DNA from: Stomorhina lunata
Lineage: Eukaryota; Arthropoda; Insecta; Diptera; Rhiniidae
DNA length: 64,000 nt
Direction: 5' to 3'
Assembly (NCBI GenBank): GCA_933228675.1
Contig: OW121741.1
Location: forward strand, 132,507,290-132,571,289
Positions within the stretch are counted from its first letter, which is position 1, and each line of letters starts with the position of its first letter. Made by a program: the position numbers and the translations under genes. The notes under the pieces are model-generated. The model was not told the DNA's origin, made no database searches, and saw only the letters and a list, made by a program, of their open reading frames with translations. Shown here one piece after another: positions 9,396-21,135 of this stretch.

Positions 9396-10734
9396 ATGGG
9401 CAAATCCGAAAAACATGGTTTACCAAGGACAAAATTTTAAAACTGTTAAAATCACGTATTTGTGTTTATGAAAAAAATTACCATATATTTATCCTTTATA
9501 ATATATAATGGATACAATTTTGATTGCTCTCATCGTGAATGGTATTTATTTGCACCCATCTCGAATTTTTATACATTTTTGAAAATAATAGGTTTTTTAA
9601 AAGTTCATAAAAATCGCAAAAACATACATTTATTTATCAAGTTTCAGTAGGGGCTCGAAGTCCGCTTAATTTTATACAATTAGATGTAAAAGAACCCATC
9701 AAAAGTAATTGGAGTGATATAAATAAAGTCAAGTAAAAAAGGGCTCACAAAGTGTAGCGTCCGTCACAGAAATAAAGGTTTTTTTTTAATTTTTCTTTTT
9801 TCTCCAATTGAACTTGGTTCGCAAAGAGAACTTATAGCATGCGTTACATTAGGCTAAAAATATATAGATTTTAATATAGCATTTTACAGCATAATATGCA
9901 TAGGAAAGTGTGTAGCGTCCGTCGCAGTATATATTTTTTACAAAATGATATTTATTAAATACAATATTTACGAACACATATCTGTCTTATTCATAAAACA
10001 ATAACACTGTCTATATCCACAGATTTAATTTAAGATATTAGGTGTTAAAAAAATATACAGTGGGGCAAATTTGATGCTTTTGAAGCATTCTTTTGACGAA
10101 AAATAAGATGTTAAAAGTGAAAAACATTAAATCAATATATGTACATATGTATATGTATGTAGCCGTTTTGTAAAATATTTGATTGTGCCCAAACATCATT
10201 TTAACCGCGAACATGAAAAGGAAGGAAATGAAATTCAGGAACAAATAAAACCATTATTTTCACTGATTAACGAATCCTTAAAAAAATATGAAATATGAAT
10301 TTTTTCCTAATAAAAAACATGCAATTAAAAACTGTATCGTCCGTCACGTAGCGTCCGCAACAGTTTATTTATGGATTTTTGGTGAAACTGGAAACTTTAA
10401 AATATTTTATAAAAGCTGTTTTGTAATCCTCTGATTTTCCTCTATCTTTAATGTATTTACAATATTTTTATTACTATGATCGATTTGATGAAAATAACAG
10501 AAATATGTGTTGAAAAAAAAGTCACTTCCATTTTTTGTAGCGTCCGTCACAGCACTTTAAAAGCGAATATCTTTTTCCTCCAAAAGAAGTATGTAAATTA
10601 ACAAATGCCTATCGATAGCACAATCGATGGCCTAATATCTATGCAAAGATATCAAGTGTAGAACGGCAATGGGATATTTTTAATTACAATAAAATCTTTA
10701 CAAATGTATCGTCCGTCACGCAGGATTTGCCCAT
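9396..10734. repeat. Possible unclassified element with six TGTAGCGTCCGTCACAG-like motifs
   Basis: A motif close to TGTAGCGTCCGTCACAG occurs at 9753, 9911, 10333, 10348 (direct neighbours), 10536 and 10705, all on the plus strand. The motif is G/C-rich in a strongly A/T-rich surround and differs by only one to three bases between copies, so it has been conserved or copied. The block is bounded by the inverted words ATGGGCAAATCC (9396-9407) and GGATTTGCCCAT (10723-10734). The flanks GTAGATAT and GTAGGTAT resemble an imperfect duplication, but their spacing to the ends is unequal. No long coding frame lies inside. It may be a non-autonomous transposon with repeated protein-binding sites, or a decayed tandem repeat. 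Confidence 0.4.
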
Positions 10735-10916
10735 AGTAGGTATAGTCAAAGAAATTAGCCAATCTCAATTATATGGAATCTTTACTTCTGGATCTCGGAA
10801 GCATGGATATTGTAATTCAAACATCATTACCATAACATTTTTAAACACAGATTGATCATTATTTTCCCATCTCAACCATCAACGGATAACGGTTACAAAA
10901 CAAAATTCTGTGCAAA

Positions 10917-13150
10917 ATTTTAAAAATTTCCTATAAAAATAGGAAATTTTAAAAATTTCCTATAATAATAGGAAATTTTAAAAATTTCCTATAAAAATAG
11001 GAAATTTTGAAAATTTCCTATAAAAATAGGAAATTTTGAAAATTTCCTATAAAAATAGGAAATTTTGAAAATTTCCTATTAAAATAGAAAATTTTGAAAA
11101 TTTCCTATAAAAATAGAAAATTTTGAAAATTTCCTATAAAAATAGGAAATTTTGAAAATTTCCTATAAAAATAGGAAATATTTGAAAATTTCCTATAAAA
11201 ATAGGAAATTTTGAAAATTTCCTATAAAAATAGGAAATTTTGAAAATTTCCTATAAAAATAGGAAATTTTGAAAATTTCCTATAAAAATAGGAAATTTTG
11301 AAAATTTCCTATAAAAATAGGAAATTTTGAAAATTTCCTATAAAAATAGGAAATTTTGAAAATTTCCTATAAATATAGGAAATTTTGAAAATTTCCTATA
11401 AAAATAGGAAATTTTGAAAATTTCCTATAAAAATAGGAAATTTTGAAAATTTCCTATAAAAATAGGAAATTTTGAAAATTTCCTATAAAAATAGGAAATT
11501 TTGAAAATTTCCTATAAAAATAGGAAATTTTGAAAATTTCCTATAAAAATAGGAAATTTTGAAAATTTCCTATAAAAATAGGAAATTTTGAAAATTTCCT
11601 ATAAAAATAGGAAATTTTGAAAATTTCCTATAAAAATAGGAAATTTTGAAAATTTCCTATAAAAATAGGAAATTTTGAAAATTTCCTATAAAAATAGGAA
11701 ATTTTGAAAATTTCCTATAAAAATAGGAAATTTTGAAAATTTCCTATAAAAATGGGAAATTTTGAAAATTTCCTATAAAAATAGGAAATTTTGAAAATTT
11801 CCTATAAAAATAGGAAATTTTGAAAATTTCCTATAAAAATAGGAAATTTTGAAAATTTCCTATAAAAATAGGAAATTTTGAAAATTTCCTATAAAAATAG
11901 GAAATTTTGAAAATTTCCTATAAAAATAGGAAATTTTGAAAATTTCCTATAAAAATAGGAAATTTTTGAAAATTTCCTATAAAAATAGGAAATTTTTGAA
12001 AATTTCCTATAAAAATAGGAAATTTTTGAAAATTTCCTATAAAAATAGGAAATTTTTGAAAATTTCCTATAAAAATAGGAAATTTTTGAAAATTTCCTAT
12101 AAAAATAGGAAATTTTTGAAAATTTCCTATAAAAATAGGAAATTTTTGAAAATTTCCTATAAAAATAGGAAATTTTTGAAAATTTCCTATAAAAATAGGA
12201 AATTTTTGAAAATTTCCTATAAAAATAGGAAATTTTTGAAAATTTCCTATAAAAATAGGAAATTTTTGAAAATTTCCTATAAAAATAGGAAATTTTTGAA
12301 AATTTCCTATAAAAATAGGAAATTTTTGAAAATTTCCTATAAAAATAGGAAATTTTGAAAATTTCCTATAAAAATAGGAAATTTTGAAAATTTCCTATAA
12401 AAATAGGAAATTTTGAAAATTTCCTATAAAAATAGGAAATTTTGAAAATTTCCTATAAAAATAGGAAATTTTTGAAAATTTCCTATAAAAATAGGAAATT
12501 TTGAAAATTTCCTATAAAAATAGGAAATTTTTGAAAATTTCCTATAAAAATAGGAAATTTTTGAAAATTTCCTATAAAAATAGGAAATTTTTGAAAATTT
12601 CCTATAAAAATAGGAAATTTTTGAAAATTTCCTATAAAAATAGGAAATTTTTGAAAATTTCCTATAAAAATAGGAAATTTTTGAAAATTTCCTATAAAAA
12701 TAGGAAATTTTTGAAAATTTCCTATAAAAATAGGAAATTTTTGAAAATTTCCTATAAAAATAGGAAATTTTTGAAAATTTCCTATAAAAATAGGAAATTT
12801 TTGAAAATTTCCTATAAAAATAGGAAATTTTTGAAAATTTCCTATAAAAATAGGAAATTTTGAAAATTTCCTATAAAAATAGGAAATTTTTGAAAATTTC
12901 CTATAAAAATAGGAAATTTTGAAAATTTCCTATAAAAATAGGAAATTTTGAAAATTTCCTATAAAAATAGGAAATTTTGAAAATTTCCTATAAAAATAGG
13001 AAATTTTGAAAATTTCCTATAAAAATAGGAAATTTTGAAAATTTCCTATAAAAATAGGAAATTTTGAAAATTTCCTATAAAAATAGGAAATTTAGAAAAT
13101 TTCCTATAAAAATAGGAAATTTTGAAAATTTCCTAAAAAAAATAGGATTT
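10917..13150. repeat. Palindromic minisatellite array, 29/30-bp units, about 75 copies
   Basis: Each unit holds the inverted pair AAAATTTCCTAT and ATAGGAAATTTT around AAAA, joined by a single G. Units are 29 bp, or 30 bp where one extra T is present. The 30-bp form occurs in two homogeneous blocks (about 11937-12350 and 12502-12860). Because 30 is a multiple of three, these blocks leave an artificial open frame encoding a repeated KISYKNRKFL decapeptide. That is a consequence of the unit length, not evidence of a protein. The first units and the last two are degenerate; the core is almost invariant, so it has been homogenised recently. Confidence 0.95.
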
Positions 13151-14141
13151 ATTAAAAATAATTAGCAATATCCTAATTAATGGATGACATCTATTAAAAT
13201 TCTACTTTTGCTGAACATTTATAATTTAATTATCGAAATGAATCATTGCGTCTCCGGTTTTAATAATTAAAGGGCTAGAGGTTTTATCTATATTCTGTCA
13301 TATTATTAAACAAATGATACAGTGAACTCTAACAAATGACTGGGAAAAAAACACACACAAAGTTCAAATACTTCTGAACTCTGACAAATGACGAAAAGGA
13401 ATGTTAGAGTTGAATAATCGCAAGTGTGTGCAAATTTTATACTTTAAGAAGGTGGATTTCTGGCAATACCATAGTACTTTTGGTATAAACATTGGCTTCG
13501 CATTGTAGAAGCTGGTAGTCAAGTAACATAAAGAGCCATCTATCTCCACTGTTAAATAAGAGATGATTTTCTTAACTGAGGAGGAGCTCTTTATACACCA
13601 ACACATGCAGATGTTGGCGTCCTTTTGCATAAATAAATTTTATGCCACCAACTTTTCAAGGCTAAATCGCAGTAAATCAACATGTAGTCCAATGACACTA
13701 AACACACAGACCCCATCCACAAACATTCAAACGCATAGTAAGATACTTCGTTTGCTGTTCAGGGAATACAACCAGAAAAATATCCCATCAGTTCAAAATT
13801 AAAGGATCATGGATCGATGTTAATAGTAATGGTTTGCAGACAAGGTTGTGGCTCTTTCTTTAAGTTTATCGCTCTTTTATTAAGTTTATTTTACACCTCC
13901 AAGTACATTTTTGCATAATAGTACCTCTACTAGCATTGGAGATATTTTTAGAATTTTAAACTATTGGGATCTTTCATCACTATCAAAAAGTTCGAACACA
14001 TGTACATACGTATGTACATTCGTTTATTTATTCCTTTGAATTGTTTACTCATTTGCCATCATCAATTGCTAAGAAATATCGAGTATATTCCAACCGTCTA
14101 TTGCAAACATTTCTAAACATTTGTTAATTTAAAGTTAGAAG
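13151..14141. other. No recognisable gene
   Basis: Mixed-composition sequence with overlapping chance frames on both strands around 13364-13802. No conserved protein words, splice-framed exon or repeat could be supported. Confidence 0.5.
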
Positions 14142-14180
14142 GTCGACGTTGTCGTTGACATTTGAAACGACAACGTCGAC
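14142..14180. repeat. Perfect inverted repeat, 15-bp arms and 9-base loop
   Basis: GTCGACGTTGTCGTT at 14142-14156 is exactly inverted at 14166-14180 (AACGACAACGTCGAC), around the loop GACATTTGA. The arms are balanced in G+C, unlike the surrounding A/T-rich DNA, so the pairing is unlikely to be low-complexity chance. The flanks do not extend the stem, so it is shorter than a typical miRNA precursor. It could be a small hairpin, a palindromic binding site or a template-switch scar. Confidence 0.85.
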
Positions 14181-14339
14181 GAAGATATTACTGTCGTCTC
14201 CGTTACCTTAATCGAGACACTTGGTTCACGTCTTACGTCTTTTAATGTTTCTGTCCTCGGGTTTAAGTTCTTTTTTGTTTCGGTAAATTTGCCACATTTA
14301 GAAATACTTACATATACAGTATAAATTAAATTAAAAACA

Positions 14340-15230
14340 GGAGAGCTTGTTTAAAACGAATATGATCTAAGGCGAATAAGTAGATTTTGCATAATTCGAA
14401 AAGTTCGATAAGATAAACTAGATGCTACTTAGTTAAATCCAGTAAGAAGTCAGCGGGTGCCAAATCAATACTACTCGGCAGATGTTTTATTTAAACGAGT
14501 TTTTGAGTGATCAAGAATCCTGGGGTGCTACTAAGTCAAATCTAAATGATACCGTAACGTCAGGATGACTCAGCAGTTGATTTATTAAATCTACGTTTTG
14601 AGTGCTTAAGAATACCTGCTCCCTCCGATATGTAAGAACTCTCGTTTTAGGTAGATGAGTTGAAATAGATGCTACTTAGTTGAAACTAAATGCTACCGTA
14701 ACATAAGCGGAAACATTGTCGGCTGTAGGGTGGTGTTTCGGTAATTTACACTTTTGCTTACGTCTGAACCATTTTTCGATGCATTTCTTTATTTTGATTG
14801 AGGTACCACTAAAACATTAATTTTTAACACATCAGCATATTCATCAGGATTCATTCATCAATTCGGGGTATGAATCATTAAATCGACGTTTTGAGTATTC
14901 AAGAATCCCTTGTCCGATCTTATATGTGCGAGCTAGCATTGTTCGAAGATGAGATAAACTGGATGCTACTTAACGTAAATGCTGACGTAACGTTAACGGA
15001 AACATTGTCGACAGTAAGTACAGTCTAAACATGTATTTTTGTCGTATAGACAGATGTATCAGGTGTCGTAAAAAGTTTATCCTTCAATTTCATTTTAAAG
15101 TCAGTGTGTGCCAAATCAGGACTGCTCTTAGAATGATTCATTAAATCGATGTTTTGATTCTGATTCTGGTCGAATTTGCTCCGAAGACTTCTCGTACATA
15201 AATGCACCTGTTGGTATGCTTGAACAAGTC
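14340..15230. repeat. Degenerate, irregular tandem repeat of unknown origin
   Basis: Several phrases recur in the same order. AGATGCTACTTAGTT appears at about 14419, 14670 and (altered) 14961. TTTTGAGT..TCAAGAATCC appears at about 14501, 14597 and 14893, with a decayed form near 15148. GGAAACATTGTCG appears at about 14709 and 14998, and GTGCCAAATCA at about 14456 and 15110. Spacing varies from about 95 to 300 bp, so the units are old and rearranged. It lies downstream of the non-LTR relic (15310-15760, minus strand) and could be its repetitive 3' region, which is a guess from position. Confidence 0.6.
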
Positions 15231-15309
15231 CAGTATTTCCTAAACAATAGCCAAAGAGCTTCTAGCAGTTTCTAGTTTTGGAAGGTCAATACAGTCGACT
15301 GTTATTTGT

Positions 15310-15760
15310 TTTCGGGTTCATATGTGTGGATCCAAGTTTTATCAAATAATTTGTAAAGTTCGTCTAAGAAGGTAGACGAAAAATCCATAGGATTAGTTAG
15401 CAAGTGGATGGAAAGACTTTTGCGGGGAGTATATTCCACATACGAACTATACGGCTAAAGAACCAATTTTCCCTGTACCGGACAATCGACCACGAAGAGA
15501 GGAGCTCTAACAGATTGACGTGTATTTCATAAGAAAGACCAAGTTTCGGGAACGAGTTCCCTGATTTCGATAGAGCACATTTCAAAGTAGTAATGATAGA
15601 AAAGTGTGACACAACACACATTGCTCCAGTGGATCATTCGAGCTGGACACTTTCAGTGATCAGCACGCTCCTGTTCTCGGCCGAGAAGCTCCATAATATA
15701 CTTTGAAGCGCCGATTAATGCATGATAGTTATTTTCTAGTTTCGATCGGATATAGAAGGG
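15310..15760 (-). pseudogene. Decayed non-LTR retrotransposon, end of the reverse-transcriptase ORF
   Basis: On the minus strand one frame reads YRENWFFSRIVRMWNILPAK followed by VFPSTC and a stop. The FFSR..RMWN.LP..VFP pattern is the typical C-terminal end of ORF2 in Jockey/CR1-like LINEs. In a second frame just upstream comes LFYHYYFEMCSIEIRELVPE, then an in-frame stop, NTRQSV and FVVDCP, which fits the familiar FYRYYHG.CS.EL..LVP block. The coding region is therefore split by at least one frameshift and one stop. It is a short inactive remnant; the reverse-transcriptase and endonuclease domains are missing. Confidence 0.72.
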
Positions 15761-16007
15761 TTAAATAGTAAGGAAATCAGATCAGAGTGTAGTATCTCTT
15801 TTAGAGTTTTAGAAAACCAAAGTACTTGCATGCTCTTTTGATACGTGAAAAATGAGGTTAGTCCAACGAATATCACATTAAATTGTCATGCCCAGAATAT
15901 CACAATCTCAAAACTCCCACTATTTTTTGTAACATCTCTTATGCGATTAGAGCTTTTGGTCTCAAAGATTAATCATGTATGTTCCTAGTATGATCCAGCT
16001 GAGGGTG

Positions 16008-16210
16008 CTCTGGCTTAGTTGGTTAGCACGTCCACTAATAAGCATAACATATCATATTCAGCCTGGGTTCAAACCCCGGTCACAGCAACATCAATTTCAG
16101 TAATTATTAATTTATATTTAAATTATTAATTGCCACATAATCCTCCAGTGGCGTTTAAATAACAACAAATACCGCAACTTTACTGTTCTAAAAGTCGATA
16201 TACACCTTAC
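16008..16210 (+). mobile_element. tRNA-derived SINE, truncated plus-strand copy
   Basis: The A box TGGCTTAGTTGG at about 16012 and the B box GGGTTCAAACCCC near 16068 match the SINE at 6046-6495. A TCCACTAATAAGCATAACAT insert between the boxes is shared with the copy at 28510. The body follows (TCAGTAATTATTAATTTA, then AAATAACAACAAAT..CGCAACTTTACTGTTCTAAAA) with a large internal deletion. It ends near 16210 without the usual tail. Confidence 0.78.
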
Positions 16211-18114
16211 ACTTAAATACCAACCATGACCGATTAAGGAAGATTAGAATAGCCCCTACTTTATATTTAAAACAAAATCATAATCATCAACTGACTACAT
16301 TATTTCCCTTATCAATATTCGTTATAACTAATCTCACCTGTACCCGCAACTTAACTAATACAATGTCATAATAAAAAAGTAAGCTCGTGGAAATGATTAG
16401 GAGTTTTTTTTTGTAATCGTTTAACAACAAGAGGTTCTTCACATTTAATTCAAAAAGGGTCCTTCTTCTCTTATCCTTTTGCCAAATGTTGTGAAATTAT
16501 AGCCAGCAGAGGCATTTGCTTTGTCTGCATGTTATGTCATTGCCCCTTGCTATAGCGAACGGTGGGCTTTTTAAATGAAAATTAAGGATTTGGAATTACA
16601 ATGATAATGATGTGTTAAATTTGAAAAAGTGGTAGGTCGATTTAGAAAAGTGGTAGGTCGACTTGGAAACAAAATTTGTAATTATTTTAATGTATGAAGG
16701 TAATTATTACATTTTAAAATAATTCCATAACGCTAAATTATATTCATATTATAGTTATCGAAGCTATTGCTACCAATACATAGATAATTTTATTAACCCT
16801 AAAATGCCTTCGCTTAAATATCTAAAACTTGCAATAACGTAATATTGACATTCATTAATACTTGAAAAACTTTTCCAAATGATTTTATACACACATATAT
16901 ATTTTCACATTTTATCCTCATGTCAACCACTGTATCCTCTTTGCTCTTATACACCGGCAAATATCCTTTTTAACATTTGTGTGTTGGTTTTTGGTTAATG
17001 TGTGGTTGTTCGTTTATTTTTGTTTTGTTTCTTTTTTGGTCTTGTTGTCTAGATTTTTGAACTTCCGTCGAAAGGGAAAGGTTATTGAGACCGTTTTCAG
17101 ACGAAAAAAAAAAATATTTATTATAGTCTACCAAAAATAAAGAGAACAAACTAAATATATAGACTTATACTATATATTATGAATGCATATTATAATATTA
17201 GGGTGGTTCAAATTTTAAAATAATAAGGAGAAATGTCTTATATATTGTTGGGTTAACAAATTTAGATTATGATCAAGATCCTGATCAAATCTATTACCCG
17301 ATTAAATCTATATCAAATATATCATTAACCTTTATAGCGACTGTAAACTAAGAGCGTTAAGAGCGCCATCTATGTAAATTAAATAGCTGCAGATAAATAT
17401 TTTGAACCCATAAAAGAGCAAATAAAGTCAACAATTTTCAAAATAAAAAAGAATACGGAAAATAAAAGTGGTAAAGGCTTTTCATATTAATCCTTTGCGA
17501 CTGACGTGCAGTATAGCAGTTTCATCTAGGAATTAAACTTGTATCTTGCTTAAAATATTCTAATAATTTTTTGAGTCACTCTAATACCTACATTCTTTAT
17601 AATATACGTTTGTATCTAATACGATGTTTGTAAATGCGCAGATTTATAAAGAAAGTATTTGTAGATATTTCTTCTTCTTACAATCACTCGAAACTTTCAG
17701 TTTCGGTAATAATTTCGTCCTTTTTATCTTTTTACACTCGTAATGCAATAAGTTTTTCGGTATCCCTAGAGTTAGGGAAAGTTCAATATAATGTAATATT
17801 CAGGTGCAATGACTTTAAGGATTTTCTTCGTCGTAATTTTGGTTGTTTTTTGTTTTGTTTCTAAAATTAAAAAGAAACGTTGAATGACTTTTGAGTTCTT
17901 TGTTAGAAATTTATTATGCGTCACTTAAGCCAATATACAAATAAGTAAGACAAATAAAAATATTTAGACAAAATTAAATTAATATCTAAGGAAATTTATT
18001 CAAAAGATACGCAATTTATAGTAAATTAAAACCAATAAAGTTTTGAAAAAATTCCCACAAATATAAACAATTCTTGAAAACTTTGCTATAAAAACAAAAA
18101 AAAAAATAAAAAAA
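16211..18114. other. No recognisable gene or repeat
   Basis: A 1.9-kb A/T-rich stretch with only short chance frames. The last hundred bases grade into the degenerate A/T repeat that starts the inverted array. Confidence 0.5.
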
Positions 18115-19045
18115 ACTCCTTTGAAAATAAGAATTTATTACAAAAAAAATCTATAAAAATAGAATTTTTTAAAAATTTCCTATAAAATTGAAAAATTTTT
18201 GTAAAAATTTCCTATAAAAATAAGAAATTTTTGAAAAATTTCCTTTACAAATAAAAAAATTTTTGAAAAATTTCCCAAAAAAATAAGAAATTTTTGAAAA
18301 ATTTTCTATAAAAATAAGAAATTTTTGAAAATTTTCCTATAAAAATAAGAAATTTCTTAAAAATTTTCTATAAAATTAACAATTTTTTGAAAATGTCGTA
18401 TAAAAATAAGAAATTTTTGAAAAATTTCCTATAAAAATAATAAATTTTGGAAAAATTTCCTATAAAAATAATAAACTTTTGAAAAATTTCCTATAAAAAT
18501 AAGAAAATTTTGAAAAATTTCCTATAAAAATAAAAAAATTTTGAAAAATTTCCTATAAAACTAAGAAATTTAAAAAAAATTCCGAAAAATTTCCTATAAA
18601 AATAAGACATTTTTGAAAAATTATTTATAAAAATAAGAAATTTTTGAAAAATTCTCTATAAAAATAAGAAATTTTTGAAAAATTTCCTATAAAACTAAGA
18701 AATTAAAAAAAAAATCCGAAAATTTTCCTACAAAATCAACAAATTTTTGAAAAATTTTCTATAAAACTAAGAAATTTCAAAAGAATTCTGAAAAATTTCC
18801 TATAAAAAAAAGAAATTTTTTGAAAAATTTCCCAAAAAATAAAAAATTTTTGAAAATTTTCCGAGAAAAATAAGAAAATTTTGAAAAATTTCCTATAAAA
18901 ATAAGAAATTTTTGAAAAATTTCTTAAAAAAATAAGAAAATTTTTGAAAAATTTCCTATAAAAATAAGAAATTTTTGAAAATTTTCCTATAAAAATAAGA
19001 AATTTTTGAAAAATTTCCTACAAAAATAAGAAATTAAAAAATAAT
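18115..19045 (-). repeat. Minisatellite array, left arm of a large inverted repeat
   Basis: About 29 units of roughly 31 bp contain TTTCCTATAAAAATAAG and AAATTTTTGAAAAA. Read on the minus strand they are the same unit as in the right arm (19070-19990). Most units carry substitutions or indels (CCCAAAAAAA, CCTACAAAA, AACTAAG variants), so this arm is far less homogeneous than the right one. Confidence 0.9.
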
Positions 19046-19069
19046 ACAATTTTTGTGCAATTTTTTTTT

Positions 19070-19990
19070 TTTAATTTCTTATTTTTATAGAAAAACTATT
19101 TTTTTTATAGAAAATTTTTTTAAAAATTTCTTATTTTAATAGAAAATTTTTCAAAACTTTCTTATGTTTATGGGAAATTTTTGAAGAATTTCTTATTTTT
19201 ATAGGAAATTTTTAAAAAATTTCTTATTTCTATAGGAAATTTTTCAAAAATTTCTTATTTTTATAGGAAATTTTTCAAAAATTTCTTATTTTTATAGGAA
19301 ATTTTTCAAAAAGTTCTTATTTTTATAGGAAATTTTTCAAAAATGTCTTATTTTTATAGGAAATTTTTCAAAAATTTCTTATTTTTATAGGAAATTTTTC
19401 AAAAATTTCTTATTTTTATAGGAAATTTTTCAAAAATTTCTTATTTTTATAGGAAATTTTTCAAAAATTTCTTATTTTTATAGGAAATTTTTCAAAAATT
19501 TCTTATTTTTATAGGAAATTTTTCAAAAATTTCTTATTTTTATAGGAAATTTTTCAAAAATTTCTTATTTTTATAGGAAATTTTTCAAAAATTTCTTATT
19601 TTTATAGGAAATTTTTCAAAAATTTCTTATTTTTATAGGAAATTTTTCAAAAATTTCTTATTTTTATAGGAAATTTTTCAAAAATTTCTTATTTTTATAG
19701 GAAATTTTTCAAAAATTTCTTATTTTTATAGGAAATTTTTCAAAAATTTCTTATTTTTATAGGAAATTTTTCAAAAATTTCTTATTTTTATAGGAAATTT
19801 TTCAAAAATTTCTTATTTTTCTAGAAAATTTTTCAAAAATTTCTTATTTTTATAGGAAATTTTTTTTAAAAATTTCTTATTTTTTTAGGAAAATTTTCAA
19901 AAATGTCTTTTTTTGTAGGCATTTTTCCAAAAATTTATTATTTTTATTGGAAATTTTGCAAAAAAAATCTTATTTTTATTTTAAAATTTA
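19070..19990 (+). repeat. Minisatellite array, right arm of a large inverted repeat
   Basis: About 29 units of 31 bp contain AGGAAATTTTTCAAAAATTT followed by CTTATTTTTAT. From about 19190 to 19800 the units are almost identical, while both ends of the arm are degenerate. This is the reverse complement of the unit in 18115-19045. The junction of the two arms is a short A/T spacer near 19046-19070. Together the arms form an imperfect palindrome of nearly 1.9 kb. Confidence 0.92.
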
Positions 19991-20925
19991 GAGAAAAAAT
20001 TTACTTTCATCGGAAATTTCGAGATTTTAGGGTGAATGCTTTGAAACGAAATAACAATCTTGAATTAAAAATCTCGTGAATTGATAATGTGTTTTTTGTT
20101 TGTGAGCATGTGTCAAAAGCTATTATCTCTAATTTATAGACATAAAACAAAATTAGCAAATCTATTAAAGCACTTCTTCGGTGGTTTAAAGCCATTGATA
20201 CTTTGTTTTATGTCTTTGTCGGTCAATGTTGTTTTTGTTGTTGACGAATGGTGTAGATCAATTATTAAGGCCCATTTGTTTATGTATTCAAAACCAGAAC
20301 TTGGCCAAATCAGATTGTAATAATAAAAAGAGAAAGCGACTTTTCTACATAAAGAATATCAAAAATTAACAGAAAAAAAAAACAAACAGCACCAACATTC
20401 AACATTTAAGCCAACTCTAAACCAACCAACTCCGTCCATAGTATCTAGCACACAATGAAAACAAGTTTGAAGAAAAAGAAAGAAAAATCCAACTTAAAGA
20501 AACTTCACATGTAGTTGTGAATTTATTCTTATACTTATATAGAAATTAAGAATTAACTGGGTCGGCCGCTAGAGTTTTTTGAAAAATTCTCACTTATTCA
20601 CTTATTGACACAAAGCCAAGTAAGCGCTCGATTGCTGCAACTTTTGCTAGACAAAAGCGGTTGGAAGTGGAACTGTGTTGCAAGGGAGTAGTTAGTTTTG
20701 TTATAGTCATCTAAACGTTGCCTATGTTAAGATCGATTAAAGTTTAACTAAGACTTGGACAAGTTCTTGTACATGGGTCTCCTCTAAACTCTTGTAAGCT
20801 TAAATATAAATTAATGATGGTTTTTTAAATTACAAAAATTAAAAATAGAATCAACAGAGACGGAAGATTTTCTTTTATAAAAAATTCGATTTATGTTTTT
20901 TTATGTTGTTTTTCAGATTTTTGGT
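19991..20925. other. No recognisable gene
   Basis: Somewhat less A/T-biased sequence with chance frames on both strands at 20007-20320. No conserved protein, repeat or transposon terminus could be identified. Confidence 0.5.
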
Positions 20926-21135
20926 TAATAGAAAATTTTGAAAATTTTAAGAATTTATAGAAAATTTTTACATTTTTTTTTTAAATTTTCGACTTAAAGG
21001 AAATTTTTAAAAAATTTCGATTTAGAGAAATTTTTCAAATATTTTAGATTTATAAAAAAAAATCAATTTATAAGAATTTTTTTTAACTTAATGCTTATAG
21101 GAAATCGAATTAATTTTATATTTTAAGGAATTTTT
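20926..21135. repeat. Short degenerate TTTATAGAAAATTTT repeat
   Basis: About six loose units of TTTATAGAAAATTTTT with ATTTCGATTTA or ATTTTCGACTTA linkers. It resembles a decayed seed of the palindromic minisatellites. Confidence 0.5.

Noticed and set aside
11936..12863. Long frames encoding a KISYKNRKFL decapeptide repeated 12-14 times
   Set aside because: They exist only where the minisatellite unit is 30 bp, a multiple of three. The frames start and stop where the unit length changes to 29 bp.
10917..13150. A CRISPR array (regular repeats of about 29 bp)
   Set aside because: There are no unique spacers; units are directly adjacent, and the sequence is eukaryotic.
14142..14180. A microRNA precursor
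   Set aside because: The stem is only 15 bp with a 9-base loop and the flanks do not pair, shorter than an animal miRNA hairpin.
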